This document shows, in pieces, positions 34,547 to 43,873 of a stretch of 60,399 nt of DNA (positions within the stretch are counted from its first letter, which is position 1; every line of letters starts with the position of its first letter). The stretch comes from an uncultured Roseburia sp. GTDB lineage: Bacteria; Bacillota; Clostridia; Lachnospirales; Lachnospiraceae. Both the position numbers and the translations under genes were made by a program. The notes under the pieces were generated by a model. That model did not search any database and was not told where the DNA came from. It worked only from the letters and a program-made list of their open reading frames with translations. Where the stretch lies: NCBI GenBank assembly GCA_947647505.1, contig CANSKO010000018.1:1-60399 (forward strand), given 5' to 3'.

Positions 34547-35104
34547 TTATATTTTCACTTCCGACTCGGCCTCCTGTTTAAATTCTTCCAGCTGCAGCGG
34601 ATTCATCTGCGGCAGTTCTTCCAGCGAATGGATGCCAAAGCTGCGTAAAAACTCTTCCGTCGTTCCAAACAGCATTGGTCTGCCCGGCGCGTCCAGTCTG
34701 CCAAGCTCCATCACAAGGCCGTATTCCACCAGCTTGCTGACGGCATGGGCGCAGGATACGCCGCGGATTTTTTCAATTTCCGCTTTCGTCACCGGCTGTT
34801 TGTACGCAATGATGGACAGCGTCTCCAGCAACACGTCTGTGAGCGCATGCTTTTGGGGCTGTCTGGCAATTCGAATCAAATAGTCGTATGTCGTCTGGCT
34901 TGTGCACATCTGATAAGATCCTTCCAGTTCCAGAATGCGCATGCCGCGGTCCTGCGTTTCGTATTCCTCGGCCAGCGCCAGAATCAGGCGCTTTGTCTCT
35001 TCGGAATCCAGCTCAATCGCCGCCGCTATTTTATCCAGCGCGACAGAAGCCCCCATCGTAAAAAGTATGGATTCTATAATTGCCCGATATCGTTTTTCTT
35101 CCAT
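34547..35104 (-). CDS. scpB: Segregation and condensation protein B
   Basis: 185 residues from ATG 35104 (MEEKRYRAIIESILF). A GGGAGG lies six bases upstream; two earlier in-frame codons overlap it. Two winged-helix domains are visible: residues about 1-85 and 90-165 (the second with HALTDVLLETLSIIAYKQPVTKAEIEKIRGV, the ScpB signature). It forms the kleisin-associated ScpA2B complex with SMC and compacts the origin region of the chromosome. It starts 13 bases after scpA. Their stand-alone pair, without ribosomal or rRNA-processing neighbours, is common in Clostridia. Confidence 0.95.
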   Translation of the reverse strand: MEEKRYRAIIESILFTMGASVALDKIAAAIELDSEETKRLILALAEEYETQDRGMRILELEGSYQMCTSQTTYDYLIRIARQPQKHALTDVLLETLSIIAYKQPVTKAEIEKIRGVSCAHAVSKLVEYGLVMELGRLDAPGRPMLFGTTEEFLRSFGIHSLEELPQMNPLQLEEFKQEAESEVKI

Positions 35105-35117
35105 TTCCATCCTCCCG

Positions 35118-35867
35118 TTACGCGGCTTCTTTTGCTTCAATTTCGATTTCGTCAAAAAGATGTTCCTGCACAATCGTGATTTTCCCCATCTTCATCAGCT
35201 CCAGCACGGCCAGAAAGCTGACGATCACCTCCATTTTGCTGCTCTGCGTTTCCAGAAGGCTTCGAAAGGAAAACCGGCGATGCACAGCCGCGTATGCTTC
35301 CAGCTCCGCCATCTTCTCCGGCAGAGACACCTCTTCTTTTTCGATTTTTCCAAACCCGGCGCGGACACGGTCGATCTTATTTTCCTGTCTGCGCATAACG
35401 GATGTAAACACGCCATGCAGCTTCGAAAGCGTCAGTCCGTCCACAAGCGCTTCCAGATCGACAGGCTCTTCGTACGCCAGTATTTCGGCGGGCACGGTCG
35501 ATTTTTTAAACAGCATGCGCTCCGCGTCGATCTGGCGGTCTTTCAGCTCATACGACATGCATTTATACATTTTGTATTCCAGAAGCTGCCGCACCAGCTC
35601 GGCCCTCGGATCTTCTTCCTCTCCGTCTTCCTTTTCTTCCGCCGGCAGCAGCATCTTTGACTTAATGGAAAGCAACGTAGACGCCATGACAAGAAACTCA
35701 CTCATAACATTTAAGTCCTGCCGCCTCATTTCCCGAATATATTCCAGATACTGATCTGTAATTTCCACGATCGGAATGTCATATATGCTGACTTTGTTTT
35801 TCTCCAGAAGATGAAGCAGCAAATCAAGCGGCCCTTCAAATGTTTCCAGTTTTACCGTCAGTTCCAT
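35118..35867 (-). CDS. scpA: Segregation and condensation protein A
   Basis: 249 residues from ATG 35867 (MELTVKLETFEGPLDLLLHLLEKNKVSI), the kleisin family start. The N-terminus (VKLETFEGPLDLLLHLL) binds the SMC head/neck; the middle is an acidic linker (AEEKEDGEEEDPRAE); and the C-terminal winged helix ends LLELMKMGKITIVQEHLFDEIEIEAKEAA. It recruits ScpB to SMC. A purine-rich GGGGGAAGGG serves as ribosome site. It precedes scpB by 13 bases and is divergent from the D,D-carboxypeptidase gene. Confidence 0.95.
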   Translation of the reverse strand: MELTVKLETFEGPLDLLLHLLEKNKVSIYDIPIVEITDQYLEYIREMRRQDLNVMSEFLVMASTLLSIKSKMLLPAEEKEDGEEEDPRAELVRQLLEYKMYKCMSYELKDRQIDAERMLFKKSTVPAEILAYEEPVDLEALVDGLTLSKLHGVFTSVMRRQENKIDRVRAGFGKIEKEEVSLPEKMAELEAYAAVHRRFSFRSLLETQSSKMEVIVSFLAVLELMKMGKITIVQEHLFDEIEIEAKEAA

Positions 35868-36016
35868 AAATCCCTTCCCCCGTTTCTTTCCTGCGCGCAT
35901 TTGCAGTCCGTGCTCTATTCTAGTTGATTTTGCTTTCAATTTCAAGTTTCGGTCATAAATTTCCCAAAATCCGCTTAGACTGTAACAGAGAATTTGTAAC
36001 GATTTACGGAGGTTCT

Positions 36017-37243
36017 ATGATGCATTCCTTCTTATCTCTTCTGCTTGGCTTACAGCTTCTGCTTTCCGCTTTCCTGTCCCCCCTTTCGATACAACGGCAG
36101 ACAGATGCATTCTGTAACGAGGCGGAAACTTCTACCGAACAGCCGGCCGCCGACGCTGCCCTGGCAGCTTCCATTACCGCGCCAAACGCCGTGCTGATGG
36201 AAGCTTCCACCGGAACTGTGATTTTCGAAAAAGATTCCCATACGGCAAAGCATCCTGCCAGCATTACCAAAATCATGACGCTGATTCTGATCTTTGAAGC
36301 GCTCGACCGGGGCAGCATTCATCTGACCGACACGGTTACCGTGTCCGAACACGCCGCGAGCATGGGCGGCTCCCAGGTCTTTCTGGAAGCCGGCGAGACG
36401 CAGGACGTGGAAACGCTGATCAAATGCATCAGCATCGCAAGCGCAAATGACGCATGCGTAGCCATGGCAGAGTACATCAACGGCAGCGAAGAATCCTTTG
36501 TCGCGGACATGAACGCCAAAGCGCAGGCGCTTGGCATGAAGGACACCACGTTTGTCAACTGCTGCGGACTGGACGCAGATGGCCATATGACGAGCGCATA
36601 CGACGTTGCGCTGATGTCCAGAGATCTGACGGTAAACCATCCTCAAATCCACGACTATTGCACGATCTGGATGGATACCATGACGCACGTGACGGCAAGA
36701 GGCTCTTCGGAATTTGGCTTAACGAATACGAATAAGCTGATTCGTCAGTACGAATACGCCACCGGACTGAAAACCGGCTCGACCGGGCTTGCAAAATTCT
36801 GCGTCTCCGCAACGGCAAAAAAAGACGGCCTGAACTTAATCGCCGTCATTATGGGCGCGGAGAATCCAAAGGAGCGATTTGGCGACGCCATCGCCCTGCT
36901 CAATTACGGTTTTTCCAAATGCAGGATTTATACGGATGAACAGAAAGAAGCCCTGCCGCCTCTGCCGGTCAAAAAAGGAACCGCAGACAGCCTTACGCTT
37001 TCCTTCCAGCATCCATTCCAATACGTCTCCACGGACGGCGCCGACTTTTCCTCCATCCAAAAAGAACTTTCTCTTCCGGAAGAGGCAACCGCGCCAATCC
37101 GAAAAGGCGATAAGATCGGGGAAGCCGTTTACCGGATCGGCGCAGAAAAAATCGGCTCCGTCGATATCGTCGCTGCAGACGACATCGCGAAAGCCGAGTT
37201 AAAAGATTATGTGAAAGAGGTGTTCCTGCGGTACTTTTCCTGA
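36017..37243 (+). CDS. dacF: D-alanyl-D-alanine carboxypeptidase (low-mass PBP)
   Basis: 408 residues from ATG 36017, with GGAGG upstream. The signal peptide covers about 1-25. The catalytic motifs of class C-type low-mass PBPs are present: SITK (S82-K85), SAN (142-144) and KTGS (252-255). A C-terminal PBP5-associated beta domain follows (about 310-395). It trims the terminal D-Ala of peptidoglycan pentapeptides, limiting crosslinks. The C-terminal end (AELKDYVKEVFLRYFS) is a likely amphipathic membrane anchor. The gene converges on the transglutaminase-like gene with only eight bases between them. The dacF symbol is by similarity; dacA/dacB paralogues are possible. Confidence 0.9.
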   Translation: MMHSFLSLLLGLQLLLSAFLSPLSIQRQTDAFCNEAETSTEQPAADAALAASITAPNAVLMEASTGTVIFEKDSHTAKHPASITKIMTLILIFEALDRGSIHLTDTVTVSEHAASMGGSQVFLEAGETQDVETLIKCISIASANDACVAMAEYINGSEESFVADMNAKAQALGMKDTTFVNCCGLDADGHMTSAYDVALMSRDLTVNHPQIHDYCTIWMDTMTHVTARGSSEFGLTNTNKLIRQYEYATGLKTGSTGLAKFCVSATAKKDGLNLIAVIMGAENPKERFGDAIALLNYGFSKCRIYTDEQKEALPPLPVKKGTADSLTLSFQHPFQYVSTDGADFSSIQKELSLPEEATAPIRKGDKIGEAVYRIGAEKIGSVDIVAADDIAKAELKDYVKEVFLRYFS

Positions 37244-37251
37244 GCAGACCG

Positions 37252-38313
37252 TCAGTCAATGTTTACAAACTGATGCGTCCGGTCGGCCTCTGCTTTGGAT
37301 TTGCGGTACCAGTAATAATCTCCCTGGCCCTTTCCGTAATTTTGTATTTCTACGTCTACATCGTAATAATACACACTGCCCTCAACGATTGCATAATTCC
37401 AGGAATGCGGCGGCTTCGTGCCGTTTCGGTTCAGATAAAAGCCGCTGCAGATTCCCGCCTCCACGCCCACATGGTTGCACAGGATTTTAAAAATTGCAGC
37501 ATTGTCCGTACATTCGCCGACTCTGCGTTCCATACACCACGACCTGCGAATCAGGTTTGCATCGTGGTTGTAAATCAGGCCTCCGTTCCGGCAGAGAAGA
37601 TCCGTAGATTTTCTGTAAGATCTGATTTTCTTTCCAGAGGAAGACAGATTGAAATATGTACGAAACGTGCCTCCTTCCCCATAATGCGCATGCTTCTGGT
37701 TCACGGTCATCCAGTGATAAATCCGACGCACTTTTTCATCTGCGCGCATGGAGCTTTTGATTTTCGCGGCTTTGCAGATCTGCTCCGCCATATAGTCCAC
37801 CTGCGCGTCACCCGTCAGAATAGGAGGCGTCACGGCATCGGCAAGTCCCCTTCTGCCGGATGGCGCGCGCGAAGACACTTTGCATTCGCGCGACTTCTCC
37901 GCTAAAAGCCCGCCCGTTTCCTTCGATAAAACGGCGACCTCGACCCGATATCTGCCATTTTTGACAAAACGGCCGGACGATACGCCCGCTTCATTCCTGG
38001 CCGATGGCTTTCCGTTCCACTTATAATCGAAAAAGCCGCCCCGCATGCCCGCATCGACTGTTTCAAATACGCATTTTCCTTTTGCATTATAAATCCGCAA
38101 ACGGATCTCTGACGCAGCCCCCGTCGGATTCACATACGATTTGATCCGCAGATAATTGTTTTTGCCCGGACAAAACCCCTTCCTGCCAATCGAAACCGTA
38201 AACCCTTCGATCCATCCGTCTTCCTGCGCCCTGGCCCATTCCGGCAAAAGAAAAACAGACGCCAGACAAATCAGCGCACACAGCAGTATCTTTATAGAAC
38301 CGTTCTTTTTCAT
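37252..38313 (-). CDS. Exported transglutaminase-like domain protein
   Basis: 353 residues from ATG 38313, with GGGAGG upstream. The signal peptide ends at about ARAQ (30). Residues about 45-145 form a beta-rich domain (FlgD/Ig-like: LRIYNAKGKCVF...YKWNG). The C-terminal transglutaminase-core fold holds the putative triad C268 (VGECTDNAAIFKILCNHVG), H303 (PPHSWNYAIV) and D318/D320 (YYYDVDVE). Such domains act as proteases, amidases or crosslinkers outside the cell. The substrate is unknown. It is located 30 bases after cls on the same strand. Confidence 0.8.
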   Translation of the reverse strand: MKKNGSIKILLCALICLASVFLLPEWARAQEDGWIEGFTVSIGRKGFCPGKNNYLRIKSYVNPTGAASEIRLRIYNAKGKCVFETVDAGMRGGFFDYKWNGKPSARNEAGVSSGRFVKNGRYRVEVAVLSKETGGLLAEKSRECKVSSRAPSGRRGLADAVTPPILTGDAQVDYMAEQICKAAKIKSSMRADEKVRRIYHWMTVNQKHAHYGEGGTFRTYFNLSSSGKKIRSYRKSTDLLCRNGGLIYNHDANLIRRSWCMERRVGECTDNAAIFKILCNHVGVEAGICSGFYLNRNGTKPPHSWNYAIVEGSVYYYDVDVEIQNYGKGQGDYYWYRKSKAEADRTHQFVNID

Positions 38314-38344
38314 TGCATGCTTCCTCCCATGTAAAAACCTCGTT

Positions 38345-39883
38345 TCACAGCAGCGGCGCAAACAGCCGCAACACGCTTTGCAGCGCCTGAATCAGAATAT
38401 TTCTTTTCCTGCAAAAATCCAACGTCATTTCTTTTGACTGCGCAATCGTCTCCAACGCGTCTTCTCTGACCTGCAAAACCGCCTGCGACCGGTACAAAAA
38501 CACGCCGCATTCAAAATGAAGATACAGGCTTCTGTAATCCAGATTAACGGTTCCAACCGTCGCAACCTTATCGTCACAGACGAAGCATTTTGCATGAATA
38601 AAGCCCGGCGTATACTGATAGATCTTTACGCCGCTTTGCATAAGCTGTTCATAATACGACTGCGTCAGCAAAAATACAAATCTTTTATCTGGAATCTGCG
38701 GCGTTACAATTCGAACGTCAATGCCGCACTTTGCCGCATTCTGCAACGCGACGATCATTTCATTGTCCACAATCAGATACGGCGTATAGATATACACATA
38801 CCGCTTGGCATGGTTAATCATATTCAGATAAATATTTTCTCCGACGTTTTCACGGTCCAGCGGCGTATCGCTGTACGGCTGTACAAAGCCGTCCTCCGCA
38901 TTTTCTTTTTTGTGGTAAACCTCCGGCAGAAACCTTAAATAATTTTCGGAAGTCTGGCGAATGTAATTCCACATTTCCAGAAACATCGTCGTCAGGCTCC
39001 AGACGGCTTCGCCTTTCACCTCTATCCCGGCGTCCTTCCAGTATCCAAAGCGTTCCTTTTGATTGATATATTCATCGGCGATGTTGATACCTCCGGTAAA
39101 TCCTACCTGACCGTCCACGACAAGGATTTTCCGGTGATCCCTGTTGTTTAGAATAGTGGAAAGGATCGGACGGAACGGATTGAACGCGGCGCATTCGATG
39201 CCCGCGTTTTTCATTTTTCTGGAAAAATGACGCGGCAGCGTTTTGATGCAGCCGACATCGTCATAAATCAGACGCACGATCACGCCTTCTTTGACTTTGC
39301 GCTCCAGTATTTCCAGCATAGACTGCAGCATAATGCCGTCTTCAATAATAAAATATTCCAGAAAAATAAAATCCTCGGCCCGCTGCATCGCCCCGATCAT
39401 ATCTGCAAACATCGCTTCCCCGGAGGGATAATATTTTGTTCTGGAATTCCGATACAATGGAAATCTGGCCCAGTCCCGAATGTAACGCGACTGCTGCGCC
39501 ACGCCGGGATCTTCTTCTTCCAGCGCTTTCATTGCGATTGGATCGACCGGAAGAAATGCCGTAATTTTTCTGTGCACCGCATCCATGTGCTCTCTTGTCC
39601 TCCGTGAAAGCTGCGATTTGCCAAATACGGCGTACAGCGCAATGCCAAGCACCGGAATCGCCAGTATAATCACGGTCCATGCAAGCTTATAGTACGGATT
39701 GCTCCAGTTGTTGATCACGACCAGCACATAAAAAAAAGCAAGCAGACGAATTGCGATTTCGACAAACGTATAACGGGCGCTGAAATCATACAGCATCCAG
39801 AACAGCCATCCAAACTGCAAAATGATCGCAAGCGCCACTATAAACAATCGATTAAACATCATACTTGCAATCCGTTTTATCAC
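38345..39883 (-). CDS. cls: Cardiolipin synthase
   Basis: 512 residues. Two or three N-terminal membrane helices (about 12-90) precede two phospholipase D domains. Their HKD motifs are DHRKILVVDGQVGFTGG and IHAKCFVCDDKVATVGT. The length and the C-terminal ECGVFLYRSQAVLQVREDALE region match clostridial ClsA. It condenses two phosphatidylglycerol molecules, or phosphatidylglycerol with a second donor, to cardiolipin. It sits between the subtilase and transglutaminase-like genes. No separate promoter was resolved. Confidence 0.94.
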   Translation of the reverse strand: MIKRIASMMFNRLFIVALAIILQFGWLFWMLYDFSARYTFVEIAIRLLAFFYVLVVINNWSNPYYKLAWTVIILAIPVLGIALYAVFGKSQLSRRTREHMDAVHRKITAFLPVDPIAMKALEEEDPGVAQQSRYIRDWARFPLYRNSRTKYYPSGEAMFADMIGAMQRAEDFIFLEYFIIEDGIMLQSMLEILERKVKEGVIVRLIYDDVGCIKTLPRHFSRKMKNAGIECAAFNPFRPILSTILNNRDHRKILVVDGQVGFTGGINIADEYINQKERFGYWKDAGIEVKGEAVWSLTTMFLEMWNYIRQTSENYLRFLPEVYHKKENAEDGFVQPYSDTPLDRENVGENIYLNMINHAKRYVYIYTPYLIVDNEMIVALQNAAKCGIDVRIVTPQIPDKRFVFLLTQSYYEQLMQSGVKIYQYTPGFIHAKCFVCDDKVATVGTVNLDYRSLYLHFECGVFLYRSQAVLQVREDALETIAQSKEMTLDFCRKRNILIQALQSVLRLFAPLL

Positions 39884-39917
39884 AAAGCCGCCTCCTATCT
39901 CTCTTTTGTCTCCTATT

Positions 39918-40799
39918 CTACAACAGACGGTTCAAATACACAACTCCCCAATAGTTTTGCCCGCCCGCTTCATTTAATACAACTGCGCGTTCATACAGGC
40001 GCAGCTTTACCTGCGCCGGCGTCATCTTTGGATGCTTTTGCAAAAGCAGCGCGATCGCCCCGGCAATGACGGGAGCCGACATTGACGTGCCGCTTTTGAT
40101 TTCATAACCGCTCCCCCGTGCCGAACAGCTTTTCACCGCCGTCCCCGGCGCTAAAATCTCCGGCTTTACCACACAGCATTCCGTAGGGCCTCTGCCGCTG
40201 TAGCCTTTTTTCAGCCCTCTTCCATGCCGGACATAATCGTCAATGCTGCCGACCGTAATAATGCTTTTACACTGCCCCGGTATCGTGACGCTGTTTTTGC
40301 CCGGCCCGTTATTTCCCGCCGCGGCGACCACCACAATGCCGTGCTTCCATGCCTTTTCAACGGCCGCCATCAAATGCGTTTTTTCCGCTTCATCCGCCGT
40401 AGGCAGCATGCCAACCGATATGTTCAAAATCCGGATATTATACTGCGCCCGGTTTTCAATCACATAATCGATCGCTTTTAAAACCTGCTCCGTATTTCCG
40501 TTTCCTTTTTTATCCAGCACCTTTGTCACAAAAAGGCCGCTTTCCGGCGCAATGCCCGCATACATCCCACGGCTCATCCTGCCGCTCCCGGCAATAATGC
40601 CCGCCACATGCGTGCCGTGCCCGTTATCGTCATATGCCCGGGTCCTTCCCTGTGTAAAATCCGTAAATTTCAAAACCCTGCTGTCAAAATCCGGATGCAG
40701 CATGATGCCCGTATCCATCACGGCAATCGTAATGCCGCGTCCGGTAATGCCTTTTCTATGCGCGTCGTCCGCCCTCAGTTTCTTCCGAACCTGATTCAT
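39918..40799 (-). CDS. S8 family (subtilisin-like) serine protease, no signal peptide
   Basis: 293 residues with the full catalytic triad: D29 (TIAVMDTGI), H61 (DDNGHGTHVAGIIAG) and S239 (SGTSMSAPVIAG). The oxyanion asparagine is in AAAGNNGPG. There is no signal peptide or prodomain, and the start MNQVRKKLRADDAHRKGITG reads straight into the catalytic domain. It therefore resembles the intracellular serine proteases (ISP/AprX type) found in Firmicutes. A hairpin with CCATAAAA arms lies next to the start codon and might hide the ribosome site. It is upstream of cls on the same strand. Confidence 0.9.
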   Translation of the reverse strand: MNQVRKKLRADDAHRKGITGRGITIAVMDTGIMLHPDFDSRVLKFTDFTQGRTRAYDDNGHGTHVAGIIAGSGRMSRGMYAGIAPESGLFVTKVLDKKGNGNTEQVLKAIDYVIENRAQYNIRILNISVGMLPTADEAEKTHLMAAVEKAWKHGIVVVAAAGNNGPGKNSVTIPGQCKSIITVGSIDDYVRHGRGLKKGYSGRGPTECCVVKPEILAPGTAVKSCSARGSGYEIKSGTSMSAPVIAGAIALLLQKHPKMTPAQVKLRLYERAVVLNEAGGQNYWGVVYLNRLL

Positions 40800-40869
40800 T
40801 CCATAAAATGCCCTTTTCTTTTATGGTATGCGTCAGAAGCAGAGACGTTCCGCAACGCGCGCGTTTAAA

Positions 40870-40911
40870 AATACGGCGGCATACGCATCCCACTCCGTAT
40901 ACTGCCGTATT
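40870..40911 (-). terminator. Terminator of pnp
   Basis: AATACGGC / GCCGTATT with an inner ATACG / CGTAT pairing, followed by TATTTTTAA on the minus strand, 34 bases past the pnp stop. Confidence 0.8.
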
Positions 40912-40944
40912 GCCACAGACTGACTTCTTTGCAGATTTGGTCCG

Positions 40945-43041
40945 TTATTTCATATATTTTGCAACGTCCTTCATAGAAAAGCTGAGCCTTCCCATTTTGT
41001 CTTTCCCAAGACATACGACGGTTACTTTATCTCCAAGCGTCAAAACGTCTTCCACACGATTGATGCGCTCTCTGGAAATTCTTGAAATATGGATCATGCC
41101 CTCTTTTCCCGGCGCAAATTCTACAAATGCGCCAAATTCCTTAATGCTGATGATCTTTCCTTTCAGAATCTGTCCTTCTTCAAAATCCGTCGTAATCATC
41201 TTTATCATTTCGATCGCCTGATCCATCGCCGTCTGCTCCGTGCCGCATACGGAAACGGAACCGTCGTCGGATATGTCGATCTTAACGCCTGTCCGCTCGA
41301 TAATTTCATTGATCGTCTTGCCCCGCTGTCCGACTACGTCGCCAATCTTCGCCGGATCAATCTGAATCTGCGTAATCTTCGGCGCATATTTGCTCAGCTC
41401 GCTTCTGGGCCTGTCAATGGCTTTGGACATACATTCATCCATAATGAAAAATCTGGCTTCCCTTGCCCTTGCGATCGCTTCTTCCACGATCGGCCGCGTC
41501 AGGCCATGAATTTTAATATCCATCTGAATCGCCGTGATGCCATCCTTCGTTCCGGTCACTTTAAAATCCATATCGCCAAAGAAATCCTCTAACCCCTGAA
41601 TGTCGGTCAGCACCAGATACTCGTCATCCGTCTCTCCCGTCACAAGTCCGCAGGAAATGCCGGCCACCATTTTCTTGATCGGAACGCCCGCCGCCATCAG
41701 CGCCATACAGGAAGCGCAGGTCGAAGCCATCGAGGTAGAGCCGTTTGATTCAAACGTCTCAGACACCGCGCGAATCGCATAAGGGAACGCTTCTTTGGAC
41801 GGAAGCATGGGGATAAGCGCACGCTCCGCCAGCGCGCCGTGTCCGATTTCACGCCGTCCCGGGCCTCTTGACGGCTTCGTCTCGCCTACGGAATACGACG
41901 GGAAATTATAATGATGCATATAGCGCTTCTCTGTAATGTTTTCATCGATGCCGTCCACCTTCTGCACCTCAGACAAAGGAGCCAGCGTCACCACGTCGCA
42001 GATCTGCGTCTGTCCCCGGGTAAACATCGCGGAACCATGCACTCTTGGAATCAGATCCACTTCCGCCGCCAGCGGACGGATTTCATGAACCGCGCGGCCA
42101 TCCGGACGCTTATGGTCTTTTAAGATCATCTTGCGCACCGTTTTTTTCTGATACTGATAAACGGCCTCATCCAGTACGGCAAGCCATTCTTCGTTTTCCG
42201 CAAACGCCTCGGCAAGCCTCTCCGTAATCGCCCGTATATTTTCCTCCCTTACCTGCTTCTGATCCGTAAATACGGCTTCTTCCATCTCTTCCGGCGGCAC
42301 GATTCTGCGTATCTCTTCAAACATCTTCTCCTCAATTGCGCAGCTCGTATAGGTATGCTTTTCCCTGCCCACCTCTTCTACGATTTGATTGATAAACGCA
42401 ATCACGGTCTGATTGACGTCATGCGCCATATAAATCGCTTCCAGCATCTTATCTTCCGGAATCTCATTGGCGCCCGCTTCAATCATAATCACCTTCTCCG
42501 CCGTCGAAGCCACGGTCAGCATCAGATCGCCATTGTCCCACTGCGCCTGCGACGGATTGAGGATAAATGCTCCGTCCTCCATGCCAACCTGCGTCATTGC
42601 GCACGGCCCGTCAAACGGAATATCGGAAATGCTGGCGGAAATCGCCGCGCCAAGCATCGCCACAAGCTCCGGACGGCATGCCGGATCTACGCTCATCACC
42701 ATATTGTTTAACGTCACGTCGTTCCGATAATCCTTCGGAAACAGCGGACGCATCGGACGGTCAATCACGCGCGCAGTCAAAACGGCATTTTCCGACGCTT
42801 TTCCCTCTCTTTTGTTAAAGCCGCCCGGAATCTTGCCTACGGAATACGTCTTTTCCTCAAATTCCACACTCAGCGGGAAAAAATCAATACCGTCCCTCGG
42901 CTTGTCCGAAGCCGTCGCCGTCGATAACACGGTCGTTTCCCCATAGTGCATAAACGCGCACCCATTTGCCTGTTTGCCGACTCTGCCCACGTCAACCGTA
43001 AGCGTCCGTCCGGCAAGCTCCATTGAAAAACTTTTGTACAT
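40945..43041 (-). CDS. pnp: Polyribonucleotide nucleotidyltransferase (PNPase)
   Basis: 698 residues, the standard length. Two RNase PH domains (about 10-145 and 310-545), a KH domain (IGDVVGQRGKTINEIIERTGVKID) and an S1 domain (GQILKGKIISIKEFGAFVEFAPG) are in order. The second PH unit carries the catalytic DIQGLEDFFGDMDFKVTGT. A phosphorolytic 3'-5' exoribonuclease and degradosome component. It follows rpsO, the conserved gene order. The terminator hairpin between them is partial, as in other bacteria where it is the substrate of RNase III processing. It ends with a strong hairpin. Confidence 0.97.
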   Translation of the reverse strand: MYKSFSMELAGRTLTVDVGRVGKQANGCAFMHYGETTVLSTATASDKPRDGIDFFPLSVEFEEKTYSVGKIPGGFNKREGKASENAVLTARVIDRPMRPLFPKDYRNDVTLNNMVMSVDPACRPELVAMLGAAISASISDIPFDGPCAMTQVGMEDGAFILNPSQAQWDNGDLMLTVASTAEKVIMIEAGANEIPEDKMLEAIYMAHDVNQTVIAFINQIVEEVGREKHTYTSCAIEEKMFEEIRRIVPPEEMEEAVFTDQKQVREENIRAITERLAEAFAENEEWLAVLDEAVYQYQKKTVRKMILKDHKRPDGRAVHEIRPLAAEVDLIPRVHGSAMFTRGQTQICDVVTLAPLSEVQKVDGIDENITEKRYMHHYNFPSYSVGETKPSRGPGRREIGHGALAERALIPMLPSKEAFPYAIRAVSETFESNGSTSMASTCASCMALMAAGVPIKKMVAGISCGLVTGETDDEYLVLTDIQGLEDFFGDMDFKVTGTKDGITAIQMDIKIHGLTRPIVEEAIARAREARFFIMDECMSKAIDRPRSELSKYAPKITQIQIDPAKIGDVVGQRGKTINEIIERTGVKIDISDDGSVSVCGTEQTAMDQAIEMIKMITTDFEEGQILKGKIISIKEFGAFVEFAPGKEGMIHISRISRERINRVEDVLTLGDKVTVVCLGKDKMGRLSFSMKDVAKYMK

Positions 43042-43070
43042 GTCTTTTCTCCTTCAATAATTCCTTACAA

Positions 43071-43101
43071 AAATAGAGCGGAAACGACCCCGCCCTATTT
43101 T
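43071..43101 (-). terminator. Hairpin terminator between rpsO and pnp
   Basis: AAATAGGGCGG / CCGCTCTATTT with an eight-base loop and TTTTTG on the minus strand. Since no promoter is evident before pnp, it is probably leaky or a processing site. Confidence 0.8.
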
Positions 43102-43111
43102 GCATAATGTT

Positions 43112-43378
43112 TTACTTTCTGATTCCCAAACGTTCAATCAAAGAACGATATCTTTCGATATCCGTCTTCTTCAAATAAGCCAGCATGCCGCGCCTCTGGC
43201 CTACCATCTTCAAAAGTCCCCTTCTGGAATGATGATCCTTCTGGTTCACTTTCAGATGCTCGGTCAGCTCCTGAATCCTTGCCGTCAGAATCGCGATCTG
43301 CACCTCCGGCGAACCTGTGTCGCCCGGCGTCCTTGCATACTCAGCGATAATTGCCTGTTTCTTTTCCTTTGCGATCAT
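43112..43378 (-). CDS. rpsO: 30S ribosomal protein S15
   Basis: 88 residues, standard length. The classic sequence includes [30 protein letters not shown] (with local variation) and the RNA-binding [22 protein letters not shown]. It binds 16S rRNA early in 30S assembly. The start follows AGGAGGAATTATC. It has a well-formed promoter and a leader of about 95 bases, long enough for S15 autoregulation, though I could not identify a known S15-binding motif. Confidence 0.97.
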   Translation of the reverse strand: MIAKEKKQAIIAEYARTPGDTGSPEVQIAILTARIQELTEHLKVNQKDHHSRRGLLKMVGQRRGMLAYLKKTDIERYRSLIERLGIRK

Positions 43379-43480
43379 AATGATAATTCCTCCTGTTTTT
43401 TAATCGCCCAAACTGCATAAATACTCAGCAAAAGGTCGGAGTGTCCATCTGCCGAATATGGGCTAATTTCATACCTTCAT
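43379..43480 (-). promoter_or_regulatory. rpsO 5' leader
   Basis: About 95 transcribed bases between the rpsO promoter and start codon. Many bacteria use such leaders for feedback by S15. I see no certain match to a described motif. Confidence 0.35.
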
Positions 43481-43509
43481 ACTATACCATACGCTATCTC
43501 GTTTGTAAA
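43481..43509 (-). promoter_or_regulatory. Sigma-A promoter of rpsO-pnp
   Basis: TTTACA (43504-43509) and TATAGT (43481-43486) with a 17-base spacer on the minus strand. Confidence 0.7.
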
Positions 43510-43610
43510 CTGTTTTTTCATATCTTTCTTTGTCTTCCTGCTGTTTTGCTTCTTAATATTTTTCCACGATCCCGGTTATACTAACCGTATCAAAATTTCA
43601 GGAGGCCAGC

Positions 43611-43784
43611 ATGAAAGCAACCGACAAACACAAACGCATCCGCACCGCCCCAAAAGGCGCCTGGGAAGCCGGCGTGATCAACGAAGAGAAAAAAACTTCC
43701 AAAAAACAGCGCCTGAATGCCATCACGACAGACCTTCAGGGAAACGGATACCCGGTAAACAAAAGAAAACAGGACGATATCTGA
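43611..43784 (+). CDS. Small basic protein, 57 residues, unknown
   Basis: An ATG at 43611 follows a perfect AGGAGG with a five-base spacer. The 57-residue product (MKATDKHKRIRTAPKGAWEAG at its start, ending VNKRKQDDI) is strongly basic, hydrophilic and rich in lysine and arginine, without cysteine or membrane segments. It is followed ten bases later by a strong terminator, so it is a complete small transcription unit. Nucleic-acid or ribosome binding would suit its charge, but that is speculation. I recognise no family. It is convergent with nothing and divergent from rpsO. Confidence 0.7.
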   Translation: MKATDKHKRIRTAPKGAWEAGVINEEKKTSKKQRLNAITTDLQGNGYPVNKRKQDDI

Positions 43785-43793
43785 TCCATTCCA

Positions 43794-43845
43794 AAAACGG
43801 CTGCGGCGCAATGTTTTTCCTTATAACATGCGCCGCAGCCGTTTT
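43794..43845 (+). terminator. Terminator of the 57-residue protein gene
   Basis: AAAACGGCTGCGGCGCA / TGCGCCGCAGCCGTTTT, a 17-base perfect stem with an 18-base loop and a TTTTC tail. Confidence 0.85.
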
Positions 43846-43873
43846 CAAACTTCACATTCCCCTCCTCTCCCAC

